Shown here piece by piece: positions 1 to 6,690 of a stretch of 12,853 nt of DNA (position 1 is its first letter; every line of letters starts with the position of its first letter). The notes beneath the pieces were generated by a model, which was given only the letters and a program-made list of their open reading frames with translations, was not told the DNA's origin and searched no databases. This DNA is from Verrucomicrobiota bacterium (GTDB lineage Bacteria; Verrucomicrobiota; Verrucomicrobiia; Chthoniobacterales; UBA10450). The DNA is taken from contig QHQV01000084.1 of the NCBI GenBank assembly GCA_003219945.1, positions 1-12,853 on the forward strand, read 5' to 3'. Position numbers and translations under genes: made by a program.

Positions 1-252
1 GAAAAGCAGGGACGACGGCGTGTCTTCGATATCCTGAGTAGTTGCCTCACTGCCGACCGGCAAGACGTTTCGTATGCAACATTTGCCAGGACACTCGGCA
101 TTCAGGAAACGGCAGTGAAAAACCTCCTCCACCGGTTGCGTGAGCGTTATCGCGCTCTGCTCCGCGAAGAAGTTGCCGAAACCGTAGGCGGGGAAAATGA
201 GATCGACGACGAGTTGCGCTATCTATGTGCGGCTTTAAGCGCTGCGGAATAG
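1..252 (+). CDS. ECF-type RNA polymerase sigma factor, C-terminal fragment (5' end outside the window)
   Basis: The frame is open from the first base to a TAG at 250-252 and gives 83 residues. It reads as sigma region 4. A helix-turn-helix lies at about fragment residues 19-62 (DRQDVSYATFARTLGIQ, then ETAVKNLLHRLRERYRALL), and an acidic tail follows with the pattern DDELRYLCAALS. That HTH plus an E/D-x-L-R-Y-L tail is typical of the ECF sigma factors encoded beside Ser/Thr kinases in Verrucomicrobia and Planctomycetes. The family directs RNA polymerase to a specific set of promoters. Here it lies 269 nt upstream of a kinase gene on the same strand, which suggests a signalling pair; that link is inference. 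The N-terminal region 2 cannot be seen. Confidence 0.85.
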   Translation, partial: EKQGRRRVFDILSSCLTADRQDVSYATFARTLGIQETAVKNLLHRLRERYRALLREEVAETVGGENEIDDELRYLCAALSAAE

Positions 253-521
253 TCGCGGCAGCAAAATAAAGGCTTCACTTTCGACATCCCTGGTCGACTG
301 GCCAAAATTCTCGCCGAACTTCGGGGCTCTGTTTCGTATAACAAGAGTGAATTTACGAATGAATGCTCATCGACACAAAACTCCAAAGAGCGACGAATTC
401 GCAGCCACTGGATTTGCGATGACTCGTCCGTTTGGGACGTAAAATCGTTGTGAATAACTTTTCAGTTGATTTGTGGATTTGCGTTGGCAACGATTAGCTC
501 GATTATGCTCGTTATCGCTAC
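253..521. other. Intergenic region between sigma factor and kinase, with a small dyad
   Basis: No gene is supported in these 269 nt. A perfect dyad, CGTTG-G-CAACG, lies at 482-492, about 30 nt before the kinase ATG, and could be an operator or chance. TATAAC at about 338 resembles a -10 box but has no good -35 partner. No clear Shine-Dalgarno precedes the kinase start. Confidence 0.3.
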
Positions 522-3344
522 ATGAGTTCACCCGGTGGTTCTGTCTCTCTGCATCTCGAAAACGAGTCGGGCATCTGTGCAAGATGTGGGTCTACTTCAC
601 GTGTGGGGCGCGGCCTTTGTTTGAAGTGCCTTCTTTCCGCGGGCATTAACGGTAACGGTAACGGCAAGCATTCTGCGATCGAGCCAACGCTGGACGACCT
701 GCTCCGCGACATCCACGGTCAGGACGGCGATTGGCTTCTCGGGAATTATCAAATTCTGGAAGAAATTGGACGCGGTGGGATGGGTGTAATTTATCGCGCG
801 CGACAACGGCATTCGCGTCGGATCGTGGCGCTCAAGCGCATTTTATCTTACCACGCTGATTCCCAAGACACGCTAATGCGCTTTCGGCGCGAAGCTCAGG
901 CTGCGGCCAATCTCGATCATCCCAACATTCTCCCTATCTATGAAGTGGGTGAGAGCCATGAAGGGCTGCCGTTCTTCAGCATGAAGTTCGCCGGCGGCGG
1001 CAGTTTACTTGAAGCGGCCGCAAAAGTACGCAGCAAACCGCGCCGCGCTGTTGCGCTAATCGCAAAGGTGGCTCGCGCAGTGCAATACGCGCACGAGCAA
1101 GGGATACTTCATCGCGACCTCAAGCCGGGAAACATTTTATTGGATGGCCGCGGCGAACCACTGGTCAGCGATTTCGGATTGGCAAAATGGCTCGAGCCAA
1201 CCGGCCATTTGACGCACACTCCCACCGTTTTCGGAACCCCGGGGTACATTGCGCCCGAGCAAGTCAACGGATCAGCGGGAAAGCTCACGCCCGTAGCGGA
1301 TGTCTATAGTTTGGGGGCGGTTTTGTTCGATCTCTTAACTGGACAGCCGCCATTCACAGGCGAACACGCGCTGAAAACCATTCAACAGGCAACTGAAAAG
1401 CCCGCTCCCAAATTGCGCACTCTGGCACCAGCGCTGGATCGCGACTTGGAAACAATCTGCGCGAAATGCTTGGAACGCGATCCACATGCCCGTTATCGCT
1501 CGGCTGGCGAATTAGCCGACGATCTTGAACGGTGGCTGCACGGAAATTCGATTGTCGCCCGTCCCGTTTCGCCACCGGTGCATCTATGGCGATGGATGCG
1601 GCGCAATCCGATCGTTGCCGGAATGTCGGCGCTCTTGCTCGGGCTCGCGATAACCGTCGGCGTACTGATTTGGAAGAACGAAGTTGCTTCGCAGGCTGGA
1701 CCTCCAGCTGGCATTGCAATCGTTCCCTTTGAAAGTCTGAGTCCAGACAAAGAAAACGCGTTCTTCGCCGACGGCGTGTACGACGGTATCTCCACCAAGC
1801 TGGCAAAAGTGGCCAACTTAAAAATTATCAGCCACAACAGCGTCGCGAAGTATCGCGGCACGCACAACGCACAGGAGATCGGGCGGGCATTAAACGTAGC
1901 GAATGTGCTCATCGGGAGCGTGCGAAGAGATGCCGGCAGGATTCATCTCAACGTCCAATACAACGCTCGCGTCTGGGCGAAGGAATACGATCGAGATCTG
2001 AATGATGTGTTCGCTCTCCAAACGCAGATCGCACAAAAAGTCGCAGATGAGCTGGGCGCCAAGGTTTCGTCGACCGAAAAAGCCGCCTTCGACGAGCCGC
2101 CGACTACGGATCTCATCGCCTACGACGCGTATTTGCGGGCCAAAGACCTGATCAATGGCATTCCGTTCAGCACGCGGGTAAAAGACGATTTACTTGAGGC
2201 CGTTCGACTCCTCGGCCAGGCTGTTGAGCGCGATCGCGTGTTCTTTGATGCTTATGCTCAGCTCGCGGGAGCGCATGACCGCATTTATTTCCTTGGTTTC
2301 GACCACACTGCTGGGCGTCTAAAATTATCTGAAGCGGCGATTCAATCGGTTCGCTATCTGCGCCGAGATTCTGGGGAGACTCACCTCGCTGTCGCGCAGC
2401 ATCTGTATTGGGCCTATCAGAACTACGACAGTGCCCGCGAGGAACTCGCCACGGCCCGGCGCACATTGCCTAACGAGTCGCGGATTCCTCTGTTGGCCGG
2501 CTACATCGATCGAAGGGAGGGCCGTTGGGGGCAATCTCTTGATCAAATGAAGCAGGCGCTGGAATTGGACCCGCGCAATCTTTCGATACTCCAGCAAACC
2601 TCCCTTACTTACCAAGCCTTGGGGCGTTACAAAGAAACAATCGCGACTCTTGATAAGGTGTTGGCTATAGCGCCAAAAGATGTTGCTATCAAAGTGTGGC
2701 GCGCCTGGGTTGATCTTCAATGGCATTCCGACCCAACGCCGCTACATACGACAATTGATACGGCCCTCGTCCGAGATCCAAAGACGGCGCCCTTTATCGT
2801 TTTGCAATGGCTCGACCTTGCCTTTAGCGAGCGCGACGCGGCTGCCGCCGAGCGCGCGCTGGCAGCGATGCCCACCGGCGGGTGCTACGACGAAAACATC
2901 CCATTTCCTGACAGTTGGTGCCGTGGTCTTGCCGCCCGGATTCGCGGGGACGAACCGGCAGCTCGTGCCGCGTTTGCCAGCGCTCGACAGGAACTTGAGC
3001 AGATCATACGCGACCAACCCGATTACGCAGAGGCTCTTTGCGCGGTCGGTGTCGTTGACGCTGCTCTGGGCAATAAAGAAGACGCCATCCGCGAAGGCCA
3101 TCGAGCGATCGAGTTGATCCCGGTCGGCAAAAACGCCATTGGCGGCGCGAGGTTGATTCAATACCTCGCGGTCATTTATGCGTCGACGGGCAATAAAGAT
3201 GGAGCAATTGAACGATTGACTGAGGCAGCGAAGCTGCCAGGGAGCCATGTTACTTACGGCGATCTGCGTCTCAATCCGTTCTGGGATCCGTTGCGGGGCG
3301 ACCCGCGGTTTGACGCGATCATCGCTTCCCTCGCGCCGAAATAA
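522..3344 (+). CDS. Transmembrane Ser/Thr protein kinase with TolB-like and TPR sensor regions
   Basis: This 940-aa protein is a Hanks-type kinase that would phosphorylate Ser/Thr of cytoplasmic partners. Residues 19-36 carry two CxxC pairs (CARCG and CLKCL), a likely zinc ribbon. The kinase domain spans about 74-345: glycine loop GRGGMG near 82, catalytic-pocket Lys105 (VALKR), HRDLKPGN at 197-204 with catalytic Asp199, DFG at 217-219 and APE at 244-246. All key residues are present, so it should be active. One transmembrane helix lies at about 365-384. Residues about 397-535 (GIAIVPFESLSPDKENAFFA onward) look like the TolB/FlgO-type domain found in CadC-like and adenylate-cyclase-linked proteins. 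TPR-like repeats fill about 535-935, which would place the sensor outside the membrane. The ATG at 522 is the only good start. The ECF sigma factor upstream is the likely functional partner. Confidence 0.93.
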   Translation: MSSPGGSVSLHLENESGICARCGSTSRVGRGLCLKCLLSAGINGNGNGKHSAIEPTLDDLLRDIHGQDGDWLLGNYQILEEIGRGGMGVIYRARQRHSRRIVALKRILSYHADSQDTLMRFRREAQAAANLDHPNILPIYEVGESHEGLPFFSMKFAGGGSLLEAAAKVRSKPRRAVALIAKVARAVQYAHEQGILHRDLKPGNILLDGRGEPLVSDFGLAKWLEPTGHLTHTPTVFGTPGYIAPEQVNGSAGKLTPVADVYSLGAVLFDLLTGQPPFTGEHALKTIQQATEKPAPKLRTLAPALDRDLETICAKCLERDPHARYRSAGELADDLERWLHGNSIVARPVSPPVHLWRWMRRNPIVAGMSALLLGLAITVGVLIWKNEVASQAGPPAGIAIVPFESLSPDKENAFFADGVYDGISTKLAKVANLKIISHNSVAKYRGTHNAQEIGRALNVANVLIGSVRRDAGRIHLNVQYNARVWAKEYDRDLNDVFALQTQIAQKVADELGAKVSSTEKAAFDEPPTTDLIAYDAYLRAKDLINGIPFSTRVKDDLLEAVRLLGQAVERDRVFFDAYAQLAGAHDRIYFLGFDHTAGRLKLSEAAIQSVRYLRRDSGETHLAVAQHLYWAYQNYDSAREELATARRTLPNESRIPLLAGYIDRREGRWGQSLDQMKQALELDPRNLSILQQTSLTYQALGRYKETIATLDKVLAIAPKDVAIKVWRAWVDLQWHSDPTPLHTTIDTALVRDPKTAPFIVLQWLDLAFSERDAAAAERALAAMPTGGCYDENIPFPDSWCRGLAARIRGDEPAARAAFASARQELEQIIRDQPDYAEALCAVGVVDAALGNKEDAIREGHRAIELIPVGKNAIGGARLIQYLAVIYASTGNKDGAIERLTEAAKLPGSHVTYGDLRLNPFWDPLRGDPRFDAIIASLAPK

Positions 3345-3409
3345 AATTCGGCACCGCGACACAGGCGCATATACACGGCTTCAAAAGGACTCGCACGAGG
3401 TGGTTCTTC

Positions 3410-3433
3410 GTCCCGGAGCGCTCGCGCCGGGAC
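3410..3433. repeat. GC-rich hairpin downstream of the kinase gene
   Basis: A perfect 7-bp stem, GTCCCGG (3410-3416) and CCGGGAC (3427-3433), encloses a 10-nt loop and is followed by TTACCC. It lies 66 nt after the kinase stop and has no T-tract, so it is not a canonical rho-independent terminator. It may be one of the palindromic repeats scattered through the window. Confidence 0.45.
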
Positions 3434-3534
3434 TTACCCGGCGTAACATTCTGCACACGAGAGTGACTGCCGATTGACCGGCACACTGGGTGAAATCCGG
3501 CATCACAATTTTGGTTTCTGCTTGACAGCTATTC

Positions 3535-3555
3535 AAGCCGCTTGTAGCGCGGCTT
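3535..3555. repeat. Perfect inverted repeat abutting the start codon at 3557
   Basis: AAGCCGC (3535-3541) and GCGGCTT (3549-3555) form a 7-bp stem with loop TTGTAGC. It ends 1 nt before the ATG of the 91-aa gene. A perfect -35-like TTGACA lies just upstream at 3522-3527, but no fair -10 follows at the right spacing. The stem could occlude the start. Alternatively GCGGCTTT-ATG-AAAACCAC forms an imperfect hairpin with the start codon in its loop, preceded by TGTAG as in the other repeats here. Confidence 0.45.
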
Positions 3556-3556
3556 T

Positions 3557-3832
3557 ATGAAAACCACCGAAGTTAAACCCACCATACGTATCGTCGCAGC
3601 AGCGCTGGTGACAGCAGCGGTTGTCGGAGTTAGCGCTCTGGCAATGCAAGCATCCACTCAGAACCAAAACTCTTTGGCTCCTTCCTTGAAGAGTATTCGA
3701 ACTGATAAAGCCACATCGTTTTACGCCAACCGCGCCGCGCCAAATCGAACTTGGTTCGTCGAGCAGGTGCTATCGCCAGGCGAGAGCAAGGGGGCGACTG
3801 AGAACTTGAAGGTAATCACAGCGGCACTTTAA
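3557..3832 (+). CDS. Small exported or membrane-anchored hypothetical protein (91 aa)
   Basis: I do not recognise this family. A charged N-terminus (MKTTEVKPTIR) is followed by a hydrophobic Ala/Val-rich stretch at about residues 11-30, which fits a signal peptide or single anchor. About 60 polar residues follow with no Cys and no known motif. The frame is 92 codons with a TAA at 3830-3832. There is no Shine-Dalgarno, and an inverted repeat sits against the ATG, so the start is uncertain. It is isolated: 212 nt from the kinase gene and about 350 nt from the next gene. A perfect hairpin 34 nt after the stop is consistent with a separate transcript. It is probably real because of the clean export signal, but short GC-rich frames do arise by chance. 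Confidence 0.5.
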   Translation: MKTTEVKPTIRIVAAALVTAAVVGVSALAMQASTQNQNSLAPSLKSIRTDKATSFYANRAAPNRTWFVEQVLSPGESKGATENLKVITAAL

Positions 3833-4183
3833 GCCTGCTGGTGCCCGACGAATAATGGTGAGGGGGCCCCGAAAGTGTTCGGGGCGGGGCGGTGTTGTGT
3901 ATTAACGCATGACGGAACTTAGGTTTCGACTTTAGCGTAGCACGCTGGATTCCTGATAGCCAAAAGCTCTGCCTTTTGTAAAAATCTCCTGTAATGGCCC
4001 GGCTCCACGGGAATGCTTTAGAAGAAAACCAAGATAATGAAGACATTTCTCAGATTAAACCTTTCTTTTCTTCGTTGCCTTCTGTGAGCACTCCTCTGGA
4101 ATTCACGATTAAGTAACATTCGAGTTTGGCAGGCGCAGCGAAAGAATCGCCAGCCCACCGGTCCGTCCCTCGAACTCGGACAA
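3833..4183. other. Intergenic region, no gene seen
   Basis: These 351 nt hold the hairpin at 3866-3885 and a small dyad AGCGT-AGC-ACGCT at 3934-3946. Otherwise I see no gene, tRNA or clear promoter. A 76-codon minus-strand frame crosses it but has no recognisable protein character. Confidence 0.5.
3866..3885 (+). terminator. Terminator-like hairpin after the 91-aa gene
   Basis: GCCCCGAA (3866-3873) and TTCGGGGC (3878-3885) form a perfect 8-bp stem with the tetraloop AGTG. The downstream sequence is GGGGCGGTGTTGTGT, T-rich only later, so termination may be weak or factor-assisted. Confidence 0.5.
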
Positions 4184-4783
4184 ATGCATGCAAAGCGGAT
4201 CTACGCGGCGTGGTTCGGAATACATTTTTTCCTGATAACGGCCGTTTGCCTGGCCGGAGTATTTTCTCTTGCCGCGGAAGGGGCCACCATCTTGCCGTCG
4301 AGCATCGACACGTATGCGCGCAAAGCCGAAATCACCATAGCGTGGCTATTGGGAAAACAGGCGAGCTCGTCGAATCGGGTCAAGCAGGTTATCGCCACGT
4401 ATTTGCATGCTGCCGGAATTCAGGCGGGTTATACCTTTTTTGCTCCTAACGTTCCGAGCCACCACAGATTGAGCTTGGAATTCTTTTACGAAGACGGGCA
4501 CGTGGAATACGAATCGCCGCATGTGCGGAGTAAAGCCGCTGCGCTTCGTCTGGACAGCTTGTTGGACAAGTTGCCCGAGGAACGTTACGAGCCAATCCGA
4601 GAGGTAATCCTTAAAATGCTCGCCTTGTCCGTCTGGCGGGAGCACCCGGACGTGAAAAGAGTTCGCGCAACTTTCGAAACTGTCCAGTTACCGAGCATCA
4701 CTGAGTTCGAGCATGGGAAAGCTGAAACGCATGAACCAATGTTCAGCTTCGATTTCAGTCTCCGCGGGCAGGAACAGCAGTAG
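4184..4783 (+). CDS. Membrane-anchored protein of the kind found beside HTTM proteins (DUF5819-like)
   Basis: The 199-aa product has one N-terminal hydrophobic helix at about residues 10-32 and a soluble, probably periplasmic remainder. At about residues 80-90 it has AGYTFFAPNVP, close to the W-x-FFAP-x-P signature I associate with DUF5819-type proteins that neighbour HTTM (vitamin-K-dependent carboxylase-like) genes. Residues about 97-130 look like a beta-strand segment with a charged DGHVEYESP turn. The HTTM gene starts 11 nt after its stop, so the two are very likely co-transcribed. The molecular role is unknown; assisting or being modified by the HTTM protein is inference. The ATG at 4184 has no clear Shine-Dalgarno. 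Family assignment is moderate, gene reality is high. Confidence 0.75.
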   Translation: MHAKRIYAAWFGIHFFLITAVCLAGVFSLAAEGATILPSSIDTYARKAEITIAWLLGKQASSSNRVKQVIATYLHAAGIQAGYTFFAPNVPSHHRLSLEFFYEDGHVEYESPHVRSKAAALRLDSLLDKLPEERYEPIREVILKMLALSVWREHPDVKRVRATFETVQLPSITEFEHGKAETHEPMFSFDFSLRGQEQQ

Positions 4784-4794
4784 GCGATCATTAA

Positions 4795-5973
4795 GTGTCC
4801 TCACTGACTTCATATGCGGCAGTCAATGTGCAGCTCAATCGCCTGCGTCGGGGCTGGCAACGTTTTGTCGGTTTCATATTCCCATCTGAAACTGACACTT
4901 GGCTCACGGTGTTTCGGATAGGTTTGGGTCTGCAAATTACTTTCTATGCGCTGTTTCTAAGAAGCGACTGGCATTATCTGTTCGCCAGCAGTGGCAAGGG
5001 TCTCGTTGGTCGAGAACTGGGCGAAGCGATTAGCTCTTTCGATAGTCCCCTGATCCCGAAGTTTGGCTGGTTGATTGCTGTCGGCCGCAACCTCAACATG
5101 AGCGAAGAAACAGTGCTTACAGTTGCCTGGGTAAGCTTGCTGTCCGCCGGTTGTCTTTTGTTGTTCGGTCTATTATCTCGCCCAGCAGCGATCGTCGCAT
5201 GGTTCATCCACCTATGTGCCGCCGAAAGCGGAGGATTGCTCGCCTATGGGGCCGACAATTTTATGACAACGGCGCTGTTCTACCTCATGTTATCTCCACT
5301 GCCAGACCGTTACTCTTTTGATCACTGGGTAGCAAAAACAAAACCGAAGAACCCACAGGCGTTGGGATTTTGGCGACGAGTATTACAGGTGCACCTCTGC
5401 TTTGTTTACTTCATTGGCGGCGTGGCAAAATTTCTTGGCAACGGCTGGTGGGACGGCTCCAATCTCTGGCGCTCGCTGATCCGCCCGCGCTTTAACGTTG
5501 TCTCGCCGGATCTTTTGGTTCACTTCAGATACGTTCTGCCTCTTCTCGGCATTTCGATTTGTCTGCTCGAGGTGAGTTACCCAGTCTTCATTTGGTTGAA
5601 AAGGACGCGCCGGATTTGGCTTGGTTGTATTTTGGCGATGCATGCCGCCATAGGATTGATGATGGGACTGTACCTCTTCGCGCTTATTATGATTGTCGTG
5701 AAGCCTTCGGCGTTCCAGCACGGCCAGCAGAGCACAGGCGACTTGAATGCCTGCCGAGGAATAAAGATTCACACCAAGCTACCGGGTTCGGAACCCGATG
5801 AACACGGTCCTCAAGTCTTGACACGTTGGTCCAAATCGGCGCAAGATCGGCCGCTTAAGCGAACGCCATATGAATCCGATGTTGTTTCTCGAAACGTTTT
5901 CCTCTGCGCCGATGTAATTTTCATCACGAGTTGTGGCACGGCAACGTTTACCAAACCGGACGCGATGCCATGA
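4795..5973 (+). CDS. HTTM-domain integral membrane protein (vitamin-K-dependent carboxylase-like)
   Basis: The frame begins with GTG at 4795, 11 nt after the preceding stop, and gives 392 aa. Residues about 30-310 hold several membrane helices in the HTTM pattern: TDTWLTVFRIGLGL near 33-46, LLAYGADNFMTTALFYLMLSP near 150, and VYFIGGVAKFLGNGWWDG at about 204-221. Lys212 in that last motif aligns with the functional lysine of animal gamma-glutamyl carboxylase (from memory). The recognisable core ends at LYLFALIMIVV, near residue 302. The last 80-90 residues are hydrophilic and unlike the family, and hold a hairpin with repeat-like flanks at 5783-5832. The tail may therefore be repeat-derived, or an indel may have changed the frame. 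The TGA at 5971-5973 overlaps the next ATG (ATGA). The bacterial substrate is unknown. Confidence 0.85.
   Translation: MSSLTSYAAVNVQLNRLRRGWQRFVGFIFPSETDTWLTVFRIGLGLQITFYALFLRSDWHYLFASSGKGLVGRELGEAISSFDSPLIPKFGWLIAVGRNLNMSEETVLTVAWVSLLSAGCLLLFGLLSRPAAIVAWFIHLCAAESGGLLAYGADNFMTTALFYLMLSPLPDRYSFDHWVAKTKPKNPQALGFWRRVLQVHLCFVYFIGGVAKFLGNGWWDGSNLWRSLIRPRFNVVSPDLLVHFRYVLPLLGISICLLEVSYPVFIWLKRTRRIWLGCILAMHAAIGLMMGLYLFALIMIVVKPSAFQHGQQSTGDLNACRGIKIHTKLPGSEPDEHGPQVLTRWSKSAQDRPLKRTPYESDVVSRNVFLCADVIFITSCGTATFTKPDAMP
5783..5797. repeat. Small perfect hairpin inside the HTTM C-terminal coding tail
   Basis: CGGGTT (5783-5788) and AACCCG (5792-5797) form a 6-bp stem with a 3-nt CGG loop, preceded by CTAC. 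The 3-nt loop and the downstream words CGGTCC and TTGACAC recall the two-hairpin repeat at 11290-11352. It could be a diverged copy. Confidence 0.35.
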
Positions 5974-6272
5974 TCGAAAGCCTGCGCAATTTTGAACTCG
6001 CCTTTATCGACGAGTTTGCTGTGCCTGGCAAAAAATTCACTGCCGCTGCGTTCAACGCGAAGGTGAACGAAGGCAACGCAAAATTTCAGCAGGCCATCGC
6101 CGATGAGAAATTCACCGCGCGTCGTCCGGTCCTCGGGAATCTGAAAGGACAGTTCGACGCTGATGCTGCGCATCTGCGAAGTAAAGCCAGCCGTGGTAAA
6201 ATCACTCCAGCGCTGGGAACCGAGATGAAGAACGACATCAACAAGACTTACGATCATGCCCTCGGTCGGTAA
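5970..6272 (+). CDS. Hypothetical 100-aa protein overlapping the HTTM gene
   Basis: I do not recognise this family. The ATG at 5970 overlaps the HTTM stop in an ATGA arrangement, and the frame closes with TAA at 6270-6272. The protein (MIESLRNFELAFIDEFAVPG at the start) is mostly helical and charged, with no signal peptide, membrane segment or Cys, so it is probably cytoplasmic. The frame is open upstream to 5874 and includes a TTG at 5931. A longer N-terminus is possible, especially if an indel affects the HTTM tail. The next gene starts inside its 3' end (ATG at 6256), so coupled translation is likely. Codon use and the helical pattern support a real protein; its function cannot be inferred. 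Confidence 0.6.
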   Translation: MIESLRNFELAFIDEFAVPGKKFTAAAFNAKVNEGNAKFQQAIADEKFTARRPVLGNLKGQFDADAAHLRSKASRGKITPALGTEMKNDINKTYDHALGR

Positions 6273-6645
6273 GCCAAACGCAGGAAGCCTTCCGGGAAAA
6301 CCTCCGGCAAGACTTCGAGGAAAAAATCGGAGCTCGACTCGGCACTTGGTCAGATCAGCGACGAATCGGTCGCCGAAACGAATGAAGGATTTCAGGATTT
6401 GCTCGCGCAGGCTAAAGGCGACACTAGCGAGCTCGTCCGGCAAAATGCAGAGGAACTCGAACGACGTCTCGTCCTTCTAAAAAGCGAAAGATCGACAAGG
6501 AGGACTTCAATTTCCTCGTAGAAAACCAAGAGCGCGATCTTCCGGTTTTCATCGATAGCCAGCCGGCACAGGCGCAGAACGCGCTGAGAAACTGACGCTC
6601 CGTGTGCTGGAGATAGCTGCGAAGGTGGCGATCGCATTGATTTAG
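6256..6645 (+). pseudogene. Frameshifted gene for a helical, lysine-rich hypothetical protein
   Basis: Protein-like sequence continues through four successive frames, each one base short of the last. MPSVGK starts at 6256, overlapping the previous stop. The frame from 6273 begins AKRRKPSGKTSGKTSRKKSE and runs as amphipathic helix (about 6330-6480). Another from about 6491 reads IDKEDFNFLVENQERDLPVF. The last from 6580 reads RAEKLTLRVLEIAAKVAIAL and stops at TAG 6643-6645. Joined, it would be about 129 aa: a basic Ser/Lys head, a long helix and a hydrophobic tail. The three shifts fall near 6271, 6480-6490 (beside a run of five A) and 6578. They may reflect true decay or homopolymer indel errors in the assembly. 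No function is recognised. The stop codon lies at the edge of a palindromic repeat. Confidence 0.6.
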
Positions 6646-6684
6646 CCGTCACGGCTGATGCGCTGAGGACAGCGCACGCTACAG
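6644..6684. repeat. Two-hairpin palindromic repeat between convergent genes
   Basis: Hairpin 1 is AGCCG-TCA-CGGCT (6644-6656). Hairpin 2 is TGCGCTG-AGGA-CAGCGCA (6659-6676). CTACAG follows at 6679-6684, the same end word as in the dnaX copy. It sits between the broken plus-strand gene and the minus-strand peptidase gene ending at 6691, and supplies no T-tract. Confidence 0.55.
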
Positions 6685-6690
6685 CTCGCA

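Noticed and set aside
2742..3362. 206-codon minus-strand open frame under the kinase gene
   Set aside because: It is antisense to the TPR region, has no recognisable protein character, and is explained by GC-rich codon use of the real gene.
3816..4046. 76-codon minus-strand frame in the intergenic region
   Set aside because: It crosses a terminator-like hairpin and shows no signal, motif or ribosome site.
5811..6443. 210-codon minus-strand open frame opposite the small genes
   Set aside because: The plus-strand frames have the overlap structure and helical patterns expected of proteins. The antisense frame has no motif or ribosome site.
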